From the NCBI GenBank assembly GCA_013396755.1, contig VWZF01001682.1, positions 2,727,971-2,791,970 on the forward strand: 64,000 bases of DNA, read 5' to 3'. The position numbers and the translations under genes are program-made. The stretch is from Sclerurus mexicanus (lineage: Eukaryota; Chordata; Aves; Passeriformes; Furnariidae). The notes beneath the pieces were generated by a model. That model searched no databases. It was given only the letters and a program-made list of their open reading frames with translations, and was not told the origin of the DNA. Each line of letters begins with the position of its first letter. Positions within the stretch are counted from its first letter, which is position 1. Shown in pieces: positions 55,591 through 64,000 of the stretch.

Positions 55591-55829
55591 GCATTTCCTA
55601 TTCAAAACAGGAACAGGGACCACACCGCTGTTCAGTACTGCAACACCAGGGTACACAATGGCATCAGGCTCTGTTTATTCCCCTCCTACTCGGCCACTAC
55701 CTAGGAACACTCTATCCAGAAGTGCTTTTAAATTCAAGAAGTCTTCGAAGTACTGTAGCTGGAAATGTACTGCACTCTGTGCTGTAGGGGTCTCAGTGCT
55801 GCTGGCAATACTGCTGTCCTACTTTATAG
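55591..55829 (+). CDS. TENM3: TENM3 exon encoding the membrane-proximal cytoplasmic region and transmembrane helix
   Basis: A 239-nt exon (tctttcacag/GCAT to TTTATAG/gtgagt), phase 2 in, phase 1 out. After the split Arg it encodes HFLFKTGTGTTPLFSTATPG, then YTMASGSVYSPPTRPLPRN with a proline motif, and a basic stretch SAFKFKKSSKYCSWK. The hydrophobic helix CTALCAVGVSVLLAILLSYF follows. The basic residues before the helix put the N-terminus in the cytosol (positive-inside rule), as expected for a type II teneurin. Cysteines next to the membrane (YCSWKC) are possible acylation sites. The last codon of the helix is split (G) and continues in the next exon outside the window. Every recognisable teneurin-3 landmark is intact. 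Confidence 0.97.
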
Positions 55830-57353
55830 GTGAGTCCCATTTTTATAATTGTCACTATGAACAGTGGTGTCTGATGGATTGCATATGGACTCTGACATAC
55901 TAACCTTTAACTAGTAAAGTCTTTGATAACAGTAAAAGCCACAAGGATTTAATGAAAAGTCCCAATTTTTTTTTGAGGAATTAAAAAATTTGAATATTTT
56001 ACAGTCATTCTGTAGCTTGATGGTCAGTGAATTAGCTTCAAAGAAGTATCTGAACTACAGTTAAACTATGTGCTGTTAAGTTCTTATAAAAGTATGTAAA
56101 ATACAAGCTGTAAAATTCCATGATGCAAATATAGCTTGCAGCATATCTATGAAATTCTTCTCCTCTCATTTTGCTTGACATATAGCTAACACAATGTTTA
56201 AGAATGCTAACAACTGCTTATTTCATCTTTACATAAACATAGGTTTAGAGCTAGAGCAAAAGTCTGATACAAACATTTGATGGCAAGATAGGAAGAATTA
56301 TTGTCCAAAATGACAATGTGCAGTGAAGATGTAGACTTCTTCCTCTCTTGTGGGTTGTTTATTTTTAATTATTACCACTGTTCTCTATTTATTGTTAAAT
56401 TCCATTTCCCCATTTTTATTTTAGAAGATTTCCTATATTTTTTCATCTCTTTAATTATTTGGTTTTGTAAATGATCACTATAGATTTTATATAGTTTGAG
56501 TTTTAGGCACTTGAGGGGGGCAGTGCTTGTCTATGAGAAAATGTCATTGACTTTAATGAGGGAACAGAACAACATCATTCTGCATTCATAACTTCTTCTG
56601 TGGCTTTGTCCAGATTACAGATTTTTTCATTGCTGAGTCCATAAATGGTCTTCAAAGACTTTCTTTTAACTGCTTTGTTAATTAGAAGTTTTAAGTCACC
56701 ACAGTTAAGGAAATATAAGTGCAAGGGTCTGGTTTTTTGGTATTGGTTGCATGCAAGTTCAGAGTCTTAAGGAGTCAAGAAAAGAAAATAGAAAGTGGAG
56801 AGTCAACCTCTCTTTCTCTCTCTCTTTTTAAAATCAGTGTAAATTAATAATAAAGCCTAGAATGCCTTAGGATCCTTAAATCTTCATTGCTTTTGTTGAA
56901 ATAAGTGTGCTGCACTTCAACACAAGACACAGCATAAGCTATGTAAAGCCTTTGAAATAGTTCTTACTGAGTTGAAAGTACTGTGAACAATGCAAGAAAC
57001 TGGGTTGCTGAGCAGCTGGAGAAATTTCTCTCTGCCCCTGCAAAGCAGAGGCCCCTGAGCACCCTTTCCACCTCAGCTGCCAGCCCCAAAGAGCAAGAGG
57101 TGTGCCTGCATATGTAGGGTTTGTCCTGCTGTTCAGCCCCCTTCAGTCACTGGATTTGTGGTTATTTAGTGTGAATATGCACTGGAGTTTAAAGGTGTCG
57201 TTTAGAGTTAAGCTTTGCTACTAGACCTTTTTTAAAGTGGGATTGAAGTAATCCCACTTATAAAACACAGTAATTTGGCTCAGTCTCTCTAATGCTGCCT
57301 CATAAATTGTCAGAAGTAAACATCTGCAACTAAATAAATACATAAACACAAAA

Positions 57354-57406
57354 GAAGGAATTCAGCATGAAGTATCACTGTCAAGAGCCACGAAAAACAG
57401 CCATAC
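57354..57406 (+). repeat. 53-bp segment duplicated at 58708-58760
   Basis: The segment starts GAAGGAATTCA and contains TGAAGTATCACTGTCAAGA. The same words occur in the same order and without gaps 1.35 kb downstream, with about 85 percent identity by eye. The flanks do not match. It is either a shared piece of an unknown old repeat or a local duplication. Confidence 0.7.
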
Positions 57407-58034
57407 ATGTAGTAAAATAGTGGAAACCTGATTCTGAGCTGAGCTCTACACTTTGCTAGCCTGAAAGAGCCAGATTACTTATGAATCTGAGGGGCACAGA
57501 AAGATAGCTGCACCGGATTATTTCTCCCATAGGCACATTAAGAAATATAAGCATGTCTAATGCACCTCTATTCATGTGTTCAGGAAAAAGAGCCAAGATT
57601 TCCAGTGAGTGAGAGCTTTCAGCTCCACACATCATTTATGCACATACCCTGTAAAAAAAACCAAAAAAACAAATATAGCCGTACAACATTTCATTTCATG
57701 GGCACATGCCAGCTCACATCCTTGCTGAAATAAACAATGCACAAGGGCCTTCCTCTGCCCATAGTCAATAGGGAGCTCTCTGCCTACTGGTGATATTACA
57801 CATATTTCAGCTAACTCAGCAATCTAAATGTAAAATTCAGCACTCAGGGGTGCTCTCTAGAGAGCTTTGGGCCCATAAAATCGCAAATGGATTGCACTCA
57901 TTCATATATGTGGTTTTCCCATCTCTACAGACATAATATCAGAAATATTCTCCATTTAATAGGCCATCCGAGTGTAAATCAGTAGAAATCATTAATGTAA
58001 GATGGAAGCAGTCCTTTCTCTTGATTAACTATTT

Positions 58035-58450
58035 CATAGAATCATAGAGTGGTTTGGTTTGGAACAGACCTTAAAGATCATCTAGTTCCATATCCCTTGC
58101 CATGGACAGGGACATTTTCCACTAGACCAGGTTCCTCAAAGCACCATCCAAACTGACCTTGAACACTTCCAGGGATGGGACATCCACAACTGCTCTGGGC
58201 AACCTATTCCATTGTCTGACCATCCTCACAGTAAAAAAATTTTCCTGATATCTAAACTAACCCTACTCTCTTTCAATTGAAAGCAATTCCCCTTTTTCCT
58301 ATCACTACCCACCTTTGTGAAAAATCCCTCTTCAGGTCTCTTTCCCCTTTAGGTACTGGAAGGCTGCTGTAAGGTCTCCCCGGAGCCTTCTCTTGTCGAG
58401 GCTGAACAACCTCAACTCACTCAGCCTGTCTTCATAGGAGACGTGTTCCA
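58035..58450 (-). mobile_element. CR1 LINE 3' fragment, antisense
   Basis: It begins catagaatcatagagtgg on the + strand, the inverted CR1 tail. It continues with GGAACAGACCTTAAAGATCA, a stretch mentioning CACTAGACCAGGTTCC, and ends in the inverted coding part (..GGAGCCTTCTCTTGTCGAGG..). On the - strand the coding remnant reads YEDRLSELRLFSLDKRRLRG, a hallmark of the CR1 protein end. It is 5'-truncated near 58450. Confidence 0.93.
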
Positions 58451-58707
58451 TAACGTAGGTGTGAAAGGGAAATGGCTGAGTAGGAAATTGGTGGTAACAT
58501 AAAAGAATAGAAAGACTGCAGTATTGTGTGACCTCTAGCATCCCATGACATGCCCCCAGCACGGTGGTCTGGCCTGTCTGCTGAGGTTTACAGCAGCTGA
58601 GGTGGTGTGTCACATTTGTGAAGTCAGTTTGAGACGTATTTTGAACTTCATAGAGAGACATTGCCACAAGCATGAAAATGCTACGTCCTTGTAGCATTTA
58701 AATGAAG

Positions 58708-58760
58708 GAAGGAATTCATTATGAAGTATCACTGTCAAGATCTGGGAAAAACAGACATTT
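58708..58760 (+). repeat. Second copy of the 53-bp segment at 57354-57406
   Basis: It shares GAAGGAATTCA, ATGAAGTATCACTGTCAAGA and GAAAAACAG with the first copy in the same order. The antisense CR1 lies between the two copies. Confidence 0.7.
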
Positions 58761-60874
58761 TGCAGCATGACTGCTGCAAAATATGCCAGTACACATTGAT
58801 AAGGAACATAGTATGGTTAATGGCCATTGTGTGACTGTGGCAGCTGCAGACTGAAGAACTAATAGGACCACTCATTCAAGTGAATGATGGTGTAACCAGG
58901 CCCTTCTCAGAAACACAGAAAGATGAAGATGTCATGCCCAGGCTTATTTTAGTTGCAGAGAGCGTGGGGTAGAGAAAGTGACTTGAGATCCCACAGCCTC
59001 TGCTCAGGCGACATAAGGCAGAAGAGACAGTTTGCCAGACTTCATGTCTGCCTTTGCAGAACTGCTCAGTCAATTACTGCTCCGTCAATTAGCCCAGCCA
59101 GAGGAAGGAGCTGCATCAAGAGTCTGGAGTGTCTTGCACTTCTTCCATCACTCTGACAGGAAAGACTCCTACGTTTACAAAGTCTGCAGAGATGAGGTGA
59201 GAGCAGGGAGTGTCAGCATGGGTAGAGACCAGAGCAAACACTACACTCTAAAGCCATTTAGTGCAGTCTTGGGGATCACAAGGAATTGAAAACATTATTT
59301 CAGTGTAAAGAAAAGTCTCTTTTCCAGATTTCCCTTATATTCTTGTTTTGAGACCTACTAATTCTTAGAGAAAATAGAAGTGTGTTGTGAAAAACATTGG
59401 TCCTTTGTTTAGAGGCTTCATGTACTTTTAAATGGTTAAGAAGTTAAGCAACACAAACATGCAAGTGCTGAACCAAAAGATAGTACAGCAACATACGGAA
59501 GAGTGGAAATAAAAAATAGCTCTAGTTTAAAGGATTCAAGGAAAAGCTCCCTGAAATAATGGGTTAAAAAGTGGGGCGTAGAGAACATAAACTACCTCAT
59601 TTTGGGATCAAGTTTACACTGGAATTTCTTCAAGCTTCTCATTTGTTAAAGTGCTGTCTGTAATCAGATTTACAACCAAGGAAGAAGAAAAACATTTTTT
59701 TCCAACATGAAGATTTTAGAACCTTTTTCCATCTTTGGAAGACTAGGAAGAGCAGTATTAAATTTAAGCCATGAAAGAGCAAGAAGTATGAAGTTGTCTT
59801 TAGTTTGACATATATAGTTTCACCCAACTTGGTACAGGGAGTCCATGTGAGAGACAGGAATAGAGTCCAGCTTTACAACGTGTGAGACAAAACAGAACTT
59901 TGTCCTTTGTCTCCCCGTGGCTTATTGCCTCCTTCAGCATCCATCATTTACAGGGAATGAATGAAGTTTTGTAGAGCACCTCCCAGGTCAAACATGGTCA
60001 TCAAGTCGAAGTTTCATATGTAACTTCCATCCTTCAGTTTTACTTTTTGGGATCTTTTTTGTCCACCTTTGGTTTTATTAAGGGGAGGAACTTGTTGTTC
60101 TTGGATGTGTTTTTTTCCTAAGCATAAAATCCACAGTGTAATTGTGGAGAACTAAGCAGTAAGGAGTTGCTTCCAAAGTGGTGTTGCATAGCACAGACTC
60201 TGAGAGCTGTAGTAACAAAATGATTTGTACTGTACTAATTATTTCTTCTGTAGAGTGGATTCAACAACGGCACAAAACTAATGAGAATTTGAAGTCATCA
60301 GGGCCCCTCTTTCTTCCCCAGGAGATGCTCTGGCAATTGATTCTCCATTGCTAATGGCACTGTCTTGGCATTGTCTAAATCAATACAAGAAATTATTGCC
60401 ATTTTCACTGTACGTGGAACCAAAGAGGCAAGGAGTTTTCCTCAGTCAGTGCTGGAATTGCACAATACCAGATTCAGTCAACTAAGCTTGAGGAGCTGTA
60501 CATTTTTGTTTGCATGCATCTGTCATGCGTTTTGTCTTATGCCTGCTACATAGGTTTGTATGAACATAAGACATTCTTTGAATGCAGTAAAACCTGAGCT
60601 GTTTAGTCAGACCTCTGCTGTCCTGACTTCTTCACAACAATCTGTCATATTTCCAAGTCTTTTGAGAGTTTTACTCTATGTATAACTTCAAATTGATCAT
60701 TTTGTTAGCCTTAGCTCTGCACTCAATGGTCAGAACAAGAATATACACCAGCCAGCTATTCTTTATGATAAAAGGAATATTTATGTCACTGATAACAGGA
60801 GGACATCTCTTCCATAGGGAAAAAAAAATTAAAAAAGGGGGGAATTTTATTTCATTTTAAAGGCCTCAGGACTA

Positions 60875-60940
60875 CTTTTATCACTGCTGCTTTCTTTATC
60901 ATTTTTTTATCACTGCTTTCTGTATCTATCACTACTTTTT
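60875..60940 (+). repeat. Imperfect short tandem repeat (TATCACTGCT-like)
   Basis: The words tatcactgct, tatcattttt, tatcactgct and tatcactact follow each other at short T-rich intervals. It is a degenerate local repeat with no further role visible. Confidence 0.55.
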
Positions 60941-63326
60941 TAATACTTACAGAAATCAGTTTTGCACAGAAAAGAAAGCTAACATTTAGACTTAACAGAT
61001 GAAATATCTTTCGGGAAAGCATGTGTTTTAGTTCATATTTCATTCTATGAGAAAAACTTGTGTTCTCCTACGACACAAAGATGACCGTACAATCATAATG
61101 CAAATTGCAATTGAAATGTGAATGGAAAAGAGATACCAGACTAGAAAGCCATGTTTGACAATTACAGATAATTTATATTTTCCACACTGTATAAAAATAT
61201 ATTGTGCTTATTCTTCAGTTACTATATTGTGCACTCATACTTTTTTTCCATCTAAAAATGTTTCTGGTTTATCATCTCAAGGTATTAAAAGTAGGCTGAA
61301 AATTTATATGCTAATAAATTTCTAGTGATGGACAACTATCTTCAGTTATCTCAAAAAATTTCTGAGAATAATAACAGAGCAACTTAAGAGGTTTTAAGGC
61401 AGAAAGAGGAGAAGGTGGTGGCCAGCAAAAATAGCAAACAAGTTTCATCATTCAAGGAGACTGACACAGAAGGATAGAGTGTGAAAATTACAGCTGAGAG
61501 TCAATTAACTGTCCCACAGGCGAGTTTTAAGTGGTCATTAAAAATTATTAAAATGCCTATTTTTGTAGACTGAAGCTAACTTTCCATGTCTTCAGTGCTC
61601 TGTCCAAGTTTGTTGTCTGTGGTTTTCCTGTGTAACAGCTGCTGGCATTCACATCTTTTCCCAGATTGCAGAGGATCAGGTGCCTTTCCTGTTGAGTTCA
61701 GTGGCAGAGGTCATGGTAGAGCAGAACCACCCTCCCCAAAACTAATGGATGTGCAGCCATGACAGTTATGGAACTGAGTTTTGTGTCTAAAGCAATGACT
61801 AAATATACCTGTAATCGAAAGGAATCTATTTTATTTTATCAGTAAAGAACAATATAATATTTCTTTTTGTTTACAATGCCAAGTTAATGTTATGCTGCTA
61901 TTTGTAAAGCTCAGATGCTGCCAGGAATAAGGAAAACAACTTAATTAATAATACCATTTAAATAGAATTTTTATTACACTACCCAGCGTAGGTATTGTAG
62001 TTAAAAGGCATGAGGGAGAATATGGTTTAGTTGCCATTAATCACCTTTACTTTCATTATGTGTTTATAGAAACTGTTCTTCTCTTTGACATGCATTTAAT
62101 TTTGAGTATTGTAATGCTATTGTCACTGAGAGTTTCATCAAGAACTTTTGGTTTTCCTCATTCTCTTCCCATTTCTATCTGTATCACTTGGCTGTGCTGG
62201 GACCTTAGCTTTGTCTGGAGCTTCACTGAGGTGTGTGGGTTGAAAATATATTCCCTGTTTGCAGATGTGTGGCAGAGTTTTACAGCTAGCTAGGTTTATG
62301 CTCTCATCCTGTTTCTTTTTCCAACACATAAGAGGCATTTACAGTTATATGTACATTTATATGTCTGAATCTTAAAGAAAAATTCAAAACAGAAATATTT
62401 TGTCACTCCTGTTGGTCTGTTGTCTTCATTTAAAGAAAGTGCTCTGAGATTTTACAGTTTACCAGAGCTACATATCACAATGTGTTCAAACTACCATGCG
62501 AAAATCTACAGCAGGGAAACTTCTCTTATGTAAACCTTTCTGAGAAAGCATGCCAGCTATCTAAGGATGGCTGCTTAGCATCGTGTGACTGCACCAAGCA
62601 CTTAGCAGAACCACATTGATGTCTCTTGTTCTTGCTCACTGTGTGCCTGTATCTGGAGTTGAGGCAGCTGGTGTCTCCAGCACTGTAGAAAGTACATCAC
62701 TCCCTGCAAAGTGTAGACTACTCATTTTAACAGTCCATGGGGCTTTTAGGGAAGGCTACATCTGTCTCTAGTGCATTTGGAGGCAGCAACAGTGTTCCTC
62801 GTCATCCTCTTTTTCCAAATTAAAGTTTGGTAGGAGTTGGAAGTGGCTGCCTCTCAAACAAACTAAGAAGCTGTGGATTAGGTACATAGTGATGTTGTGC
62901 ATCTCTCCAGAATGGATGTTTCCAGGTCTCACTTAGCTCCAAGTGTCATGGGCAGCCAGAAGCTGGCTGCTCTGATGACAATGCCATGTGTAGGGCTCTG
63001 CCTCCCCAGTACGTGTGGTTCTGCTCTGTACCAGATAAAATCTGCTTGCCTTTTGTTTTAGACATCAGTGCCACACATTGCTCTTTCCTGACAGAAGAGC
63101 AGGTATGTGGTCTAACTACAAGGCATGACCGAAGGGTGTGTAGTCTCTTCAGTTGTGCCTTCAGTGTGTGGTTGGATACCTGGTGAATGTAGTACAGCAC
63201 AATTATTTAGCAGCTAGAAAACCACCTTCTAAAATTTTGAAGGATTTTAACTCCTTAAATAGTCCATACTTCAGAGGTCTGAAGTATCAATATTCTACTT
63301 CCATTTCAGTACTTCATAATCTTTAA

Positions 63327-63390
63327 GTAGAAAATATAAATGTAAAATATATAAATATAAAATATATAAAGATAAAGATAAAAACTGAAT
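63327..63390 (+). repeat. AT-rich simple repeat
   Basis: Repeated AAATATATAAATATAAAATA-type words followed by two AAAGAT units. Confidence 0.7.
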
Positions 63391-63774
63391 AATTGATATA
63401 TGTAGCCCTTGCCTTACTCATATCAGTTCAGGCAACTCCTTTCAGTAATTTCTGACATGTGCTTGATAAATGGCAGTATTCAGATACACGTGACTGTCCA
63501 CACTGTTTTTGTGCTTTAACATGAGGCTTAATACTACAGCTAGCACTTCCATGACTTTCTGCATTACAGAGATTTTCAGCTCTGTCTAACATGAGATTAA
63601 TTATTTTCCTTGGATGCCATAGCTGTGAGTTTTAGATATCTGTATGAGTTTCATATAATGTTTACAGCACTGGTGATGAGCTCATTGGGTCTCCTTGGTG
63701 TGAAAATATTTTGTAAACAATAACACAATTTCTTATGCTGACCACATTCTTTCTTTTCAAATTGGGAGACAGAG

Positions 63775-64000
63775 TGTGCTGGTTTAAAGGTAAAGCAGCA
63801 GCAGAAATAAACCAAACTCAAGGGAGATTACATGTCAGAGTTACAATTTACTGCAAAGATTACAATAAATACAATGATACAGAGAAAAACTGGTCTTAAC
63901 CCACAAAAACAGATGCCTTGAGCACCCTGGGGCACAAACAGAATAGTGGTTGTTAGCCCCTGTGCACCATGTGGTCTCCCTGAGTGCAAAGTAAAAGGAA
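63775..64000. mobile_element. Probable LTR, cut by the window edge
   Basis: It starts TGTGCTGGTTTAAAGG, a TG-type LTR boundary, and continues with wording I associate with an avian ERV LTR (AATGATACAGAG, CTTGAGCACCCTGGGGCACA, GTGCACCATGTGGTCTCC). Composition changes sharply from the intron sequence before it. The other end, orientation and any internal region lie outside the window. Confidence 0.55.

Larger units (their letters stand above)
1..64000 (+). other. TENM3: TENM3 gene, internal part (intracellular-domain and transmembrane exons)
   Basis: Four exons on the + strand (336-545, 36316-36553, 41376-41468, 55591-55829) encode consecutive pieces of a teneurin N-terminal cytoplasmic domain and most of its transmembrane helix. 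Teneurins are type II single-pass receptors; the large extracellular part (EGF repeats, NHL, YD-repeat barrel) lies downstream and outside the window. The initiator exon and the first intracellular exons lie upstream. Paralogue choice: PLESR before HFLFK, TGTGTTPLF and KFKKSSKYCSWK fit teneurin-3, whereas teneurin-2 has PLETR and SSG-type wording as I recall it. Introns of 4.8 to 36 kb are normal for this very large gene. The extents are limited by the window; the gene continues on both sides. Paralogue assignment is from memory, not from a search. Confidence 0.9.
55830..64000 (+). other. TENM3: TENM3 intron, 5' part (continues beyond window)
   Basis: It begins gtgagt. Contents: two similar 53-bp segments (57354-57406 and 58708-58760), an antisense CR1 (58035-58450), a triplicated TATCACTGCT-like word (60875-60940), an AT-rich simple stretch (63327-63390) and the start of a probable LTR (63775-64000). 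The other parts (55830-57350, 58770-60870, 60941-63326) hold no recognisable gene or repeat. Confidence 0.8.

Noticed and set aside
36316..55829. Assignment of the exons to TENM2 or TENM4
   Set aside because: As I recall them, TENM2 has PLETR, an SSG-type stretch and a different helix start, and TENM4 has a fixed DNLIEMD insert with other flanks. The two constitutive exons fit TENM3 almost word for word.

Overview
The window looks like nuclear DNA from a bird. It is AT-rich, dominated by introns, and carries several CR1 LINE fragments whose 3' ends have the typical ATTCTATGATTC-type tail. It also has an ERVL-type retroviral relic with an LTR of a type I associate with neoavian birds. There are no operons, CRISPR arrays or bacterial features. 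I recognise one gene, on the + strand: an internal, 5'-proximal part of TENM3 (teneurin-3, a type II single-pass neuronal adhesion receptor). TENM3 fits better than TENM2 or TENM4 because of the local wording of the exons (QPLPPSHKQH, GSNxPLESR, TGTGTTPLFSTATPGY, SAFKFKKSSKYCSWKCTAL). Family sequences were compared from memory.

Four exons are visible, all coding for the N-terminal intracellular domain or the start of the membrane helix: 336-545 (210 nt), 36316-36553 (238 nt), 41376-41468 (93 nt) and 55591-55829 (239 nt). They have proper AG/GT borders and matching phases. The 238-nt and 239-nt exons are the constitutive ones. They join directly (..PLES-R-HFLFK..) to give the canonical protein. 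The other two are in-frame cassettes missing from the canonical TENM3 protein as I remember it. The 70-codon cassette at 336-545 resembles an intracellular segment of TENM2. The 31-codon cassette at 41376-41468 contains DNLIEMD and resembles a segment at the same position in TENM4. A perfect TGCATG (RBFOX-type) hexamer lies 19 nt downstream of the second cassette's 5' splice site, and a TGTGTGT run sits against its 3' splice site. This is the most interesting signal in the window: a probable neuron-regulated splicing module that changes the teneurin-3 cytoplasmic tail just before the membrane.

Layout: 1-335 is the end of an upstream intron. 546-36315 is a 35.8-kb intron holding an ancient CR1/L3-like LINE (about 5856-6640) and an antisense ERVL relic (19775-22282) with a CR1 nested in it. 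36554-41375 is a 4.8-kb intron. 41469-55590 is a 14.1-kb intron with a 1.1-kb sense CR1 (52065-53165). 55830-64000 is the start of the next intron, with an antisense CR1 (58035-58450) and, at the window edge, the start of a probable LTR (63775-64000). Most of the intron sequence matches nothing I know, and no second gene or structural RNA could be supported.
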